In this document: one piece after another, positions 1-13,500 of the stretch | Layout: each line of letters begins with the position of its first letter | Position numbering within the stretch: the stretch's first letter is position 1 | Assembly (NCBI GenBank): GCA_035578905.1 | Contig: JAQJVL010000416.1 | Span: 633,947-697,946 of the forward strand | Reading direction: 5' to 3' | Source: Stictocephala bisonia | Taxonomy: Eukaryota; Arthropoda; Insecta; Hemiptera; Membracidae | Length of the DNA: 64,000 nucleotides | Translations under genes and position numbers: made by a program | The notes under the pieces: generated by a model | The model's database searches: none | What the model was told of the DNA's origin: nothing | The model's input: only the letters and a program-made list of their open reading frames with translations

Positions 1-712
1 GGACCGTATACGATCCACCGCCGGCCGAGCGCTGGTGGCGCGTGGACCGGGCCTATACCACTCTACACTGTTATTGCTATGCAGTCAGTGTGAGCTCAGC
101 TCTTGCACGAGGTAGACCTTACGTCGGCCGCTATACAAATGTGAACCGTTCTATATTTTTGCGTTTTCCGTTTTTATCTATCGTTTTTTCGAGCGAAGTT
201 TTACAATTGATGTAATTTAGTGATTTCTTCATGTAAATAAGTTTGTTCTTTATGTAAATAAGTGTGCTTAGTGTATATTATTGAAGTATTTAGTGTAATT
301 TTTATTGTTGAAACATGGCTGACAACACTGTTGATGACCTTGACTTGAGTGACGACATTATTACAAGTGAAGATTCCGACACCGAAAGTGATGATGATGA
401 TGCAGTTTTGAACCCTATTTGGTGTAACAACACTGCTGGACTCAAAAAAATTAACTTTTTGAAGGACAATAAGCTATTGGTGGCCATATCTGGTGATGGC
501 TCACCTATTGATTGGTTTTCCAGCATCCCAAGGGGCTGATGGACCGTATCCAGACCACAACTTTTGACGTCATAAACAACTTTTTCCCATGCTACAAACA
601 ACTTCGTTTTGCTGTTTTTGGGCTGTCTATACCTTATGAAAAGTAAAATTTAATTTTATAGTACTTAGTTTCCCGGGTCGGTTAGAGTGTTTTTACTATA
701 GCAGTGAACGTG
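1..712 (+). mobile_element. piggyBac-type deletion derivative, right end
   Basis: A Met-initiated 74-residue ORF (315-539) has an acidic start typical of piggyBac transposases (DDLDLSDDI, then a Asp/Ser/Glu run). It continues GLKKINFLK and DGSPIDWF, similar to the segment before the transposase domain, then stops. A short ORF follows at 540-647. The right terminus reads, on the minus strand, CACGTTCACTGCTATAG next to TTAA at 713-716. It resembles the ends of the piggyBac at 33.3-36.0 kb (CACGTTCGCTACCA). The left terminus is outside the window, and nearly the whole transposase core is deleted. Confidence 0.65.
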
Positions 713-780
713 TTAAACTCACCATAGAAAAGAGTTGCAATAAACTTTATCAAAATATTGATTCTAACTAAAAGCATGAT

Positions 781-1410
781 TTATACTCGCGATAGTCCAA
801 CATTTAACAGTCCGACACCATCTGAATCACCAAACTCGATTGTACTTTGTCTAATGCAAACGTCTAATGTCTCGAAAGGATTGATGCATCTCAAGTATTT
901 CCATTAGTTTCTAGCTGCGTTCAGTTGTTCAGTGTAAAACAGACGACACAAGGTGACTCACAAGATTACACAATTATTTTGGAGGCCATAGAGACGGAAT
1001 ACATAATCAGCAGTAACGAGGCCAGTTGCCTGCCAACACTTTGATATGTTAGTACGAGGAACGTCATCTTGACCTTAGCAGCGTTTTAGAGTTAAAAGAT
1101 ATTTTTAAAAAGCCATCAACGAATGTTTGCATAAATAGAAGCAGAGGACTATCACAGATTTTTTCCACATTTTCATTGTGGTACATAGGCTACGCGCTGT
1201 ACAAACTTTATGAAAGCAATAAATACGTCAATATCAAAACACTAAAGCATAAATGAATTATTTTTATTCCTTGATATGTATGTAGTCCAATACATAGTGC
1301 CTAAAAACATTGTAAATTTGATTTTCTAAAGTTATACAGTGATATTAAGGCAACTTTGGTAATCCGACACCCCACCGATGTAACTGTTGGATTATCAAGA
1401 GTCTACTGTA
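781..1410. mobile_element. pogo/Tigger-like non-autonomous element, probable
   Basis: The right end read inward is CAGTAGACTCTTGATAATCC preceded by TA, which resembles the pogo/Tigger terminal repeat. Inside the other end there is a related GATAGTCCAACA followed by GTCCGACACC; the right end carries GGTGTCGGATTACC. The outermost left bases are diverged. No ORF is retained. It lies directly beside MYBBP1A exon 13. Confidence 0.5.
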
Positions 1411-1415
1411 CTAAC

Positions 1416-1558
1416 CTGATCCGAAAATTAGTAAGTGCTTTAGTGTGAGCTGGTGGCTTCTTACTCTTGGACTGCCTGTTAGCTCGGAATGCCTCACTAA
1501 GAGCTTTATCAACTCTGGCAGCTTCTGCTTCATCCATCTCATCTAGATCAACTGATTC
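1416..1558 (-). CDS. MYBBP1A: MYBBP1A exon 13 (last exon in the window)
   Basis: The exon is 143 bp, ESVDLDEMDEAEAARVDKAL then SEAFRANRQSKSKKPPAH and LTNFRIR, ending AG before a GTTAGT donor. The acidic-to-basic switch is characteristic of the family. The next exon must lie left of position 1, because none is seen between 1 and 1410. Confidence 0.9.
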
Positions 1559-4500
1559 CTGTAAATTACTTTTTTTAAACGGTAATACTCAAAAGATAGA
1601 TGTACACATATTGAAAATATTGAGCATGTTTTCAGTAATAGGTACTGTTATGCATATTATTTGGAAACAATTCTACTTATAGCAATATGAACATTATTTA
1701 TTGGTAATAGATTATTTATTAAATGTCACAGACTAATAGTCACTTTAAAAACTATCACAATAATTTTAGTGTTAAAAATTATTATGCTTCCCAAAGTAAT
1801 AATGCCAATAATTTTGTATACTTTTTTCAATAAACAATATAACAAATTTATTAGCTAACTAAATTAGCTTCAATTGATTTAGGAAACTTATGTATTGATT
1901 GGGAAGTGACAAAACAAACTGCAGATCTTAGCTGATTCTCAGATTTTCCAAACACTCTGATGACATCAATATGAATGAAGTAAATATTTAATTTTAAAAA
2001 CCTTGAAATTATTTTAAATTATAAGTTATCGATTGGGATAAAAATAACTGTAATCTACCATACAGGTAAAAATTAATTCAATAGTTTTAAAAGAGATCCA
2101 CAAAAACCCTATTAGTGGGCAAACCCCCAAGTTGTATAGTTTTATACCTGGATCAATTTGGTCTAGGTAACATAATCAACAATAGTGATAACAGTTCATT
2201 ATACTTATCAATTTACTGATTACTAACAATGGTATAACTTCAAACATTTGTTATTTTGAAACATTGAAATGGGACCATGGGGCTATTTTTAACTAATTAC
2301 TTAACAGAAAATTTGTGAACTAAATGGATTGTAAGTATTGTTTAACCCTTTGAGCCCCAGCCATATTATCTAATGTCACTCTGAGAGAGCCCAGGCATTT
2401 GTGACTGGTAGTGTCTGAGAAATCCCAATTCAAATGGCATATGAGTGCTTAGAATGCCCAGGCCTAAAATGAGAATTTCTTCAGAGTTTGGCAACAAGGC
2501 GTTTTAGGAATAATAATTAATATACATTCGCCACGGATATATATCTCTATTCTTTTATTTGACGGAAAATTAATCAATAATGTTGTGTCACAGGCTGCTA
2601 GAACGCCATTACCATATTTTATATGATATGATAGTATTTTCTTACGTCAAATCATTGAATTATTCCCTGTTCAGATTAAAATACAAAATAGACCTCAATC
2701 GACTCGCAAGAAATATACATTAATTTCAGTTCCGAAAAGGAGCTGAACGGTTCCTTGTACGTACGTATACTACAACCAAGATGAACTTTCACCTAGAAAA
2801 GATGGGAAGTTCGATTCTTGGGATGTAAGTGACCTGTTCTCGGGACCTTTTTGATTGAAAGGTATTATTGATATCAACAAAAATATGCATAATTTTCACG
2901 GCGTTCAAACTATTCGATTTGTATCGATAACAGATCTTTTTGAGCAACTTGAACCGGATCTCTCGTCCCATTTCTTGGGCCATAAAGATACTAACCAGCA
3001 CTTCTGTTTTATTCACGCTATTTTAGGTTAGGTTACAAGTGACTAGTAGACTAGACAACCAACATGTGTGATTGCTACTACGGTAACTATTTACAGTGAT
3101 CGCTACAAGTACTCTGTTGTTCACTTTGAATTGAACTAGTTCAAATCATAATGAACGAACTCGTTCACTACGTCGACTAGTTCATTTGACTGTCGTCGTG
3201 TACTACCTATTCTTAGGCGTATTGTTTAGTTCATTACATGTACCAAACTGATAACGTATGAATAAGGTTAAAATAAAAAACAGTTAGCGCACATTTTTTA
3301 TTCATAACTTATAAAAGTGTTTACTCTTAAAACTAAATTAAGATGTAAATATGATATTTCGTTAAATACAACTACTCGATTGAACTTCGAGTAGTTTCGG
3401 AAGCTTCGAGCCGAGTTCGAGTAGTAAAATACTCGATCAAATACTTGAAGTTTTGAATACTCGCACACCCCTACTATGTACACTAATAATCAGCACTTGG
3501 TAAACCAGAGGATAATTTATACCACCTAACTATTAAAGAAGTGGTACCACTTAATATTAATAGTACCACTTAACTATTAACAAGAAATAATTGACAAAAT
3601 AAAGCTATGAAAAAAAAGTGAAAACAAAATGTAAACAGCAACAAATCTCATAACTCCTCAATGTAACAATGAGTAACTTCAGACAGGGAGAAGAGCTGGA
3701 AAATAAGTTGTATTCATAAACACTATTATAAACGTTATCGATAGTATAATATGTTGTTTTTATTGCATATATAAACTGTTTTAATTTGGCTGCTCACTTG
3801 GTATGGAAGTCATGTTAAGCCGATGGTTCGATGAGCCTACAAAACAAAAATGGGCTCTTCTAAGCAGGCGAGGGAAACTGTGTCTTAAATGGGCATTTCC
3901 CCCCAATAAAAGCCATACGAAATTTATTATTTAACAACAATTAGAAATATAGTTTTTTGTAAATTTATTATTTGTGATGTATCTGATGATGATAGCCTTG
4001 CTATCGAAAGGCTTCACTAATAAAGTTTTTATTGGTTTTAAATTGTGTTATTTTTAACAACTATATACAAAAAAATCAATACAGCTCCATCTTCAACATA
4101 GAACAATTTAGAAACATTTCATACAATTTATAGTCTCATTTCAGGAACCATGCGTTACAAATTTCTTACTTACAATTTTTTTTTCTTAAATAGACATACA
4201 ATAAAAGTTCAAACATGTTACATACCACATCCGTTTGAGCTCCATTTTCTCCCAATGCTTCGAATACTGCTCTCCTCAGTTTATCATTAGCCTTCTCGTC
4301 TATCTCCTCTTCCACATCATCAGACATTCCATCATCAGAGCTCTCTACCTCCTCATCTGCTTCGTCTAGAATACTCTCCATGTCTCCTTCTTCCGAACTG
4401 CTTTCAGAGTCTGTATCGAGAGAGTTCAGCAGCGGGTTTGAGTTGTTACTTGGGTCAAGTACCTAGGTTTTCACATATAAATATAGGTAAGATGTAAATT

Positions 4501-7500
4501 CCTTAACAAATTCAGAATGGTAGCAGGTAGCGTACGTGCGATGCAAATTTTTTTTCGATTCGATGCATCAATAGGAATCAATTAATTTTGATTTGATACA
4601 CACGTACAGAAGTCATGGATTTTATTTAATCTTTAGAAGCATTAGGGTAACAATAATACCTTGTGATAAACGTATCTTACTGATGCAAAGACACATTATT
4701 TAAACAGAAATTTATTAATCATATAACCGTTAGCTTACTAACATTATAGGATTGAAGCAGGAATATAAAAATATACTCTACAGAAAAGTACAAAGGCCAA
4801 TTAATCCTTAAAGTGCCATTTATCTAATGCCTATTTTCCATTAAGAGCTCATTTATTGTAAAAAAATCAAAATTAAGTTATATTTTTTAGTTGCTCATTT
4901 ATTATTCTTGTTCTGTACAGGAAAAAAAAGATATGATAACATTTTAAAACTTTTATTAGCTTATTTTAACTTTTTTTATATATGAATATGTAAATGAGCA
5001 AACCTTTTTACTTGAAAGTAAGCCTCAGGCATAGGTCCCTATATGATTCAATACAAACTATTATTACTAATAAAAAATGTATAATTGAGTAAATTTATAT
5101 GTACATAAACTGATAAAAACATTAAGGGCCTGCACATAACACATATAATAAAAAATAAGTAAATACATATATTACTTGAATACAATGTATTTAGTATCTT
5201 GCACAAAATCGTCAAAATCAGAATCGACCTAATTATTCATATTGACACTCATAAATAATAAATTGCTAACATATATTAAACTAATGTAATGATAAAAATA
5301 ACTAAACACATAGTTTCAATGAGGTAAGGCGGCAGACAATGACAACTGCTCGGTTTGACAGTAGCTGCGTGTATATGCGCTTGTGGCGTTGGGCTGCACA
5401 GCAGAAATGTACACTGCAAGACAAAAATCAGTCTTGTAGTGATTGACAGGCCAACAAAAGGTCTCGTGTTGCACAATGCATCCCACCGCCCATAACCCAA
5501 ACGCACAGACTGATTTAATTAGAAACATTATTTAGAAAATATTATTTTTGTATTTTTACGCGTATATGCGCTTACAGCATTTAGAGCAAAGTAAATATAT
5601 GCCCTTAAGGTGTAATAAGGGTTAAACATAATATAAGGAATGTAAGATGTAGGGCTACATAAAATGCAGTAAAGCACAATACATCACAATTATTTTTAAA
5701 TAAAAGTGCAGAACTTGGTAAATTTGTGTAACATTAAGCACACTTTTTATAATTAATTAAAATGAAAGAAAAATATAGAAACAGGTAGCAATAAAGAATA
5801 TTATCAACTATTTTGTCTCCATTTTTAAATATTTTTACTATAAATTAATTTACTATTTTATATGTTGTATGTCTAATACTTTTTTTAAGTGAAGGCGATA
5901 CAGATTATAATTTTAAAAAAATATTCATAATAAACTGAAAATAAGAAAAGAGTAAGCTATGCTACAGTTAAATAACTAGATATCACTTACCAATTGATAA
6001 CCAGATATCTCACTAATAACTAGATTAAACTAATAAAAGACAAAATACATTTTCATATTTATGCATGAGTAGGAATTTATATTTCTTCACCTTAGTTATG
6101 TAATAGTTACCTGCAATATTTGGTGTATATTTTGTGGTGTCATATGTGGGCAGAAATGGCTAAAGATGCAGCCGATGAGGTGGCGGTGCAGGTGGCTGTT
6201 ACGTGACAGCAGTGAGAGAATCATCTCCACTACCACTTCTGTCCAGTGGGGCTCATCTTCCACTGCTTTCTTACTCTTACCTCCACTCACTCGCTCATAC
6301 ACACTATGCAGCTCCTGGTGGTAATAAGAATAATTGACAGATATATTTTGTACTCAGCAGCATGGTTATATGTAATGTAGGAAAGATCATTTCACTTTTT
6401 ATTCCAAGTAATAATAATTCCTACCATACTTAATTCCAGACCTATGAAACTGAATGTAGTATCTACTTTTGAGTTCATTCTTTAATTGATGGAATATTTC
6501 CTATCATACTTGTATATATCAATTATAGGTATCTTTCATTGTCTGAAGCAGGTAAAGAAAAGGAAAACTCTTATGCCAACTATAAAGGTTTATTTTTAAT
6601 TCTAATCTTATTGTATAAATGTCAAGAGACTTCTGCCTACATTCATGACAAATTCCAATTCCTGATTTGATAAAGCTTAATTTGGTTTAAGGAGAATCCA
6701 TCTATGATTCCATGCATGTTCTGGTGGTCAAAAATGACCTGAATCTTTCACACGTAAAAGACGAATTCAACAATTAGTAAAAAGACTTAGCACTAAATGA
6801 TTTTGTGAATAAGTCTCTTTGCTAAGTTTTCTGCCTAAAATTTTAAATTTTATTGATATTAGATCAAGGACTGTAAACATTATTATAAATATTTACTTAC
6901 ATTAAGGACTATGAAATGAATTTTACAATAAACTAATAACCCTTGCATATCCTCCATTGTTAACAAAACATTTGTAAAAATGCCCAGATTAACTGCAGTA
7001 TTTTATTAACTCGCTTCTGATATGGACTGAAGATAAGGCCAGTGGACTTGAAATATAACTAACTATCATGAGTCTTTCGGTATATTTTCTCATTATTTTT
7101 TATTTAATGTTGCACTTTGTATTTTAGTTTGTGTGTGATAAGTTTAAAGAGCTAACAAAAGGAACTTTTTTAAATTAAGCCTGTTTTCTGTCTAAAACAA
7201 AACCTAAACAATTCAGACATTTAGTTGTAAGCTTAAAGAAAAAGTATTTTGTTGTTGTTGTTGTTATAATTCATTAAGTTGGCCGATGGGTAACCGGCAC
7301 TGGTACAACACGGAAAATCTTTTAATAACACGCCTTTAGTTATAGTTAAAATTACAGACTTAAACAGTGTCTCTTACCTGTAAAACATCAGCAGCAAACT
7401 TTGGTTCCTTAAAGAGATGGAGTCCAATATGGTAGAACATGGTCTGAAACACAGAAGTCACCCATTGTTCCTTTTTGCTGTCTTCACCAATGTGCTCCGC

Positions 7501-10500
7501 CACTGTAAACATTTTCTTCCAGGCAGTAATCACCTGGCAACAAAAATATATGTAATAAGGTATACAGCTGAAACAGATCATTACAGGCATTTTTTTTCAA
7601 TCGTCTTGACAGTATATTACATTATTTAAGAATGTATAATACAATTAATTACCTCAGCTGGAAGTTTGACTCTAAGTTCATCCCCATTGTCCAATCGTGT
7701 ATTGATATGTCTGACAATCCCACCTAGGATGTTTCTCAGGTCAACTAGATTAGGCAACTTTTGGTTTAAACAACCATAGAAGCTTTCTCTGATTAAGCCT
7801 GAAATAATAATAATAAATCTTTTAGGGATTGATAAGGCGAGTTGACAAGTTTAATATTTATATTAAAAAATTAAGTAATAATTTAAATTGAATTTACTTT
7901 TCATACTACTAGTACCTTGTTAATAAAACCCAATTAATTTAACTATAAACATATTAAACCAAAAGTGATATATTAAAAAAATAATTAGTATTTTTAACCT
8001 ATATCTGTCACCCAATGTGCATGTTTGAACATAAGTTTAATGAAAATTTACATTTTCAATCAGACAAATCAGGTACAATCCTAAACCCACAGACATACAG
8101 CAACTATGTTTTAGCCTATATTGTACTGTATATTGGTAAAGAACATAAACTATAAAATATTGATGGCATCAGGGATGCTATAGATAGTTTGACACTTGCT
8201 TCACTATATCAAGATTGAAACTAACAGAAAAAAAACAAAAGTATTAGAAATAAATTGGGGAACATTGGAAAATAACATAACCAGCTTCTGACGATTTTGT
8301 AGCTTTCACAAAGCAGTTTTAAAATTGAGGTTGATACAATATAAAAACAATAATTAATTAAGTATATCCAATAGTAACAAAAATTAAAATAATATTTTAA
8401 TGATCCAATATTTATCTATGGACATAAAACTAAAAGTATATCTAATAATTATTAATCAATTTGTCAAGAAACTGCAAAATTCTACAGTATGACAAGAGCA
8501 TTTTCAAAATTAACTAAAGAAAATTTACAGCCAAAAAAGATTGGAGTCATGGTCTTGACAATAGGAAAATGAATAAATGAATTTATTCCATCATAACCAT
8601 TACATAGTTATAATAAGAAAACAACCCGGAATTGACTGACCACTTTTACGAGTAGTGTGGTCAGTATAGGCAACAAAATACAACAGGTTTCTTGTCAGAG
8701 TCCAGATTATAGTAACATGTTATCAGCCGGGCTGCTCTCCGTGGCGTCTACACCTAACACTGATAAGGCACATAACAGGACCTGCTATGCAAGACTGTAC
8801 CTTCACTGCAATTCACAACTGCTGCACTTCACTACAATACTAATAAACACAAACTCACAATATTAAATACAAATATCCTTAAACTTAAAATTAAAATAAA
8901 CTTTAGACAAATCATACATGCAAAAAGAAAAAGAAAAAATTAGTGCTCTAGAAAAAAACATTTCTTGACAGAGGTGAAGTATGGAGTCCTCTTAGATTTC
9001 TTTGCTTAGTGGATTCTCCTAAAATTATAACATTTAATGTTCTGTTCATCCTGAATAATCTACATGCTTCAAAATGCAATTTATTTACTTTAAAAAAGTT
9101 TAAACTTTTTTTATTTAATACTTACTATCTTTCAGGAAAAGTAGATTCCAGCTCTAACATCCTGTTTGTATACATTTTACTTCAGCTAGCAATGCCTTTG
9201 TTTTGCTATGAAATTTTCCATTCAACAACAAGCTTTACAGTGTAGTAATTAGCTATTCAAATATACCATATACGTAACCGTATAGGTTCATTAACGTGGT
9301 ACTAGTTGATACAATAAAGCAAATGGTAAAATGACCTTCTTCAGAAAATACAGCTGACATTCCTCAAAACAGTTTAACTTTCGTTAACAGAGGTTGTAAA
9401 TTGATGATTTCATATTTAAAATGACTAGCAAGCATCTTAAAAGTTCAATCAATTTAGCAATATTTATTTCAGCTAGTAAGAGGGTCATTTTTAAAGTAAA
9501 AACCGATTGCGCATCGTGCCTGCGCATCCGGTCACGTGACGTCCATTCAAGGCCAGCACTTACTGGCCTGTCTCCGTCAACACCGCCATTACGTTTTACG
9601 TCTCTGCCGATGCTGGTTGTGTGGTTATACTGCTTTGTTTGTCGTAATGTCAATCAATAATCACGCCGACTGTGAAGTACGGTCAGTTATTCGGTTTTTA
9701 AACGCAAAAAATGTTCGTCCTGCTGAAATTCACCAACAGTTTCTTGAAGTTTGCGGTGAGGGTGTTATGAATGATGGAAATGTGCGAAAATGGTGTAAGC
9801 TTTCTAATGAAGGAAGGAGAAGTGTTCATGACGAAGAACGACCTGGATGGCCAACTGTCATCAATGAAGAGTTGGCACAAAAAGTTGATGAGGAAATTCA
9901 CCAAAATCGGCGCTTCACTATTGACGAACTTAGTCAGAAATTTCCCCAAGTTTCTAGATCAGTTGTTTACAACATTGTTACTGACAAACTGCATTACAAA
10001 AAAATGTGTGCGAGATTTTTGCCAAAAATGTTGACACAAGAACACAAAGCAAAGTGTATGGCATATTCTTTGCCCTTTTTGGAGCGCTATCACAGAGATG
10101 GTGATGAGTTCTTAAGTCACACTGTGACCGGTGATGAGACATGGGTTGCATACTATACTCATGAGACGAAACGTCAATCAGTGAATGGCATCATTTAAAC
10201 TCCCCGACGAAACCAAGAAAATTCAAGCAAGAACCTTCAACAAGATAAATCATGGCCACGGTTTTTTGAGACCGAGAGGGTATTCTTCTGATAGACTTTC
10301 TGCCACGAGGAATGACAATAAATGCTGAAAGATATTGAAAAACATTATTGAAGCTTAGGCACGCTATTCAAAACCGCCAGCGGGGCCTGCTCTCTAGCGG
10401 CATCATTCTGCTTCACGACAACGCTCGGCCTCACGTTGCAGCAAGGACACAGACGCAACTGGATAAGTTTTGTTGGGAAATACTAGATCATCCACCATAC

Positions 10501-13500
10501 AGTCCTAACAGCACCATCGGATTTTCATCTTTTTAGAAAACTTAAGGAATTTCTTGGAGGAAAGCGCTTGGAAAATGATGACATGTTGAAAGAAACAGTT
10601 ACGAACTGGTTTAACAGTCAGGCGGGAGAGTTCCTTGATGATGCGATCCAAAAGCTGGTACCACGACTTAAAAAATGTGTCGCTATTAATGGCAAGTACA
10701 TATAAAAGTAAAAAAAAAATATTCATATTTTAGTTTGTGATACATTTATATCCATAAATAAAGTTTCTCTTACGCTATTTGAAAACGGGTTTTACTTAAA
10801 AAATTACCCTCGTACTATATTGCGTATTATCATAAGTTTTTATATATAATCATAACTATTCTATTATATCAATCATAATTTGACTTCGATTTAAATTGAT
10901 ATATTTCCACTAATTTTGAAAAATTGAACGACACCCTCTCCACCACCTTATCTTTTGAAATATTTAATAACACACAAAAAAAGTCCAAAAAGGTTCAATA
11001 TTACTTATAACTGTACTACAAACTTCTCAAATAAAGAAAAGACCTACGCTTAATTATGCTGACTGACCTGCAAGTTCCACTCCAACTCCATTGGTAGGGA
11101 AAAAGCCCAAATCGAACAAAAATATCAGCTGATCCAGTCTCCATGTGAGATTACTTCGAATAACTTGCAGAGCTAATAGGCTGGACAGAATAAACAGATC
11201 AATTATACACGAGAGAAATGGAGAAAGTTAATACTATAAATCTTATGTTTGATGAAAAGCAAAAAAAAAAAAAAAAAAAAATAATGGGATTAATTTGCGA
11301 GGATTTACAGAATTAAAAATATAACAAACAGTAAATAGTACTTCAGTAAAATCTTCACTTAATTATTTTTCTTATAAAGAAATTATAACTATAAAAAGAT
11401 TGCAATTTGGCTATTATACAGAGTTTTAATCTTTATATTATACCATTTAAACAATCTACTGTGCTCTTTCCTAATATACAGATCCTAAGCTTCTTTGCTA
11501 ATTACGAACATTTAGCATTTAGATTTAGGAGGGTCCACATTTGGGGGCAGTCAAAATATTTCATTCTTTTTGTGTAGATCAGGTAGGTAATTTATTGAAT
11601 TACTAAATACTACCTTGTGCGCTGCCCCTTGTTGAACAAATCCATTAAAGTTTCACTGTACCTTGTTAAAAGCAGTTAGCTCAACAATTGCAATATATAG
11701 AATACATATACAATATACAGAATGCATTTTACTACTCGATCTCAGCTTTAAGCTTCCGAAGCTACTCAAAGTTCAATCCAGTAGTTGTATTTCACAAAAT
11801 ATTAGACTTACATCTTAATTTAGTTTTAAGAGTAAACAGTTTTATTAGTTATGAATGAAAACTGTACACTTCCCTGTGTTTTATTTTACCCTTAATCATA
11901 CGTGATCAGTATGGTATGCATAATTATGAACTAAACAATACGTCTAAGAATAAGTAGTACACAATGACAGTCAAATGAATTAGTTAACGTTGTGAAATAG
12001 TTCGTTCATTATAAGTTGAACTAGTTCAATTCTAAGTGAACAACAAAGCTTGGAAGGTAGCGATCATACATGTTGATTGACCAAGTCTACTAGTCACTTG
12101 TAACTAGGGGTGTGCGAGTACTCGAAACTTAGAGTATTTGAATTTCACGAAATATCATATTTACATCTTAATTTAGTTTTAAGAGTAAACAGTTTTATAA
12201 GTTATGAATAAAAAATGAGCGTCTCCTTGTGTTTTACTTTACCCTTAATCGTACGTTATCAGTTTGGTATGCGTAATTATGAACTAAACAATACATCTAA
12301 GAATAGGTAGTACACGATAACAGTCAAATGAACTAGTCGACGTAGTGAACGAGTTTGTTCATTATGATTTGAACTAGTTCAATTCTAAGTGAACAACAGA
12401 GCTGGGAAGGTAGTGATCACTGTAAATAGTTACCGGTAGGGATCTCACGTGTTGGTTGTCCGAGTCTACTAGTCACTTGTAACATAACCTAAAATAGCGT
12501 GAATCATTATAACCTAAAAAACGTGCTGGTTAGTGTCTTTATGACCCAAGAAAGGGGAAGAGAGATTCGGTTCAAGATGATCAAAAAGACCTGTTACCAA
12601 TACAAATCTAATAGTTTGTGCACCGTGGAAATTATGCATATTTTCGTTCATATCAATAATACCGTTCAATCAAAAGAGTCCCGAGAACGGGTCACTTTAC
12701 ATCCCAAGAATCGTACTTCCCATCTCTTCTAGATCATCTCGGTTGTAGTATACGTACGTGCAAGGAACTGTTCAGCTCCTTTTCAGAAATGAAATTATCG
12801 TATATTTCTTGCGAGTCGATTGAGGTATATTTTGTTTTTTAATCTGAGCAGGGAATCGTTCAATGATTTGACGTAAGAAAATACAGTATCATATCATATA
12901 AAATATGGTAATGGCGTTCTAGCAGCGTGTGACACAACATTATTGATTTATTTTCCGTCAAATAAAAAAAATATATATATATATCCGTGGCGAACGTTTA
13001 TTAATTATTATTCCTAAAACGCCTTAGATCGCCAAAACTGTGTATAATATTTGCGCATTCTTTTTCCTGTCAAATTGCTGTACGGTTTTCTGACTAGGTT
13101 AGACAATAACACAGTTGGAGTGTAAAAGGAGGTAAAGTACGATAATTTTGATTCGTAAACTCACTGAATGGTCCCCTGTTCACATTGACGTCGATGTAAA
13201 CTGTAAAACAATCACGATTCAACCCAAGTGAGGGAGAATCATGTTGGAAAACATTTTCTAAACAAAATACAACGAATTTAGAGATTCGGAAAATAATTTT
13301 TATTGAACCGAAGCCTTATCAAACGTCTCGTTTTTTATTCATAAGTTTATAATTTAGCTGTGCAAAATATTCACTATATCACTAGTTGGCACTTAGCTGA
13401 TATTTCAGACTGCATCTCGTTGCCAATATCAGCTAGACCTATTATGTTAACCGACTATGTCTATGATTTTCATTCGATTACACTAGGTTTTCATAAATTT

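Noticed and set aside
302..601. 99-codon minus-strand ORF
   Set aside because: It overlaps the piggyBac N-terminal frame on the other strand and shows no motif.
5276..5528. Two overlapping minus-strand ORFs in MYBBP1A intron 11
   Set aside because: They lie in different frames over the same DNA, with no motif or splice support.
9384..10034. Extra ORFs around the mariner start
   Set aside because: They are other-frame or antisense readings of the mariner transposase and its terminal region.
11171..11180. Alternative acceptor TTAG for MYBBP1A exon 8
   Set aside because: It puts the split codon out of frame with exon 7 and leads to a stop, whereas TTCTGTCCAG keeps the frame.
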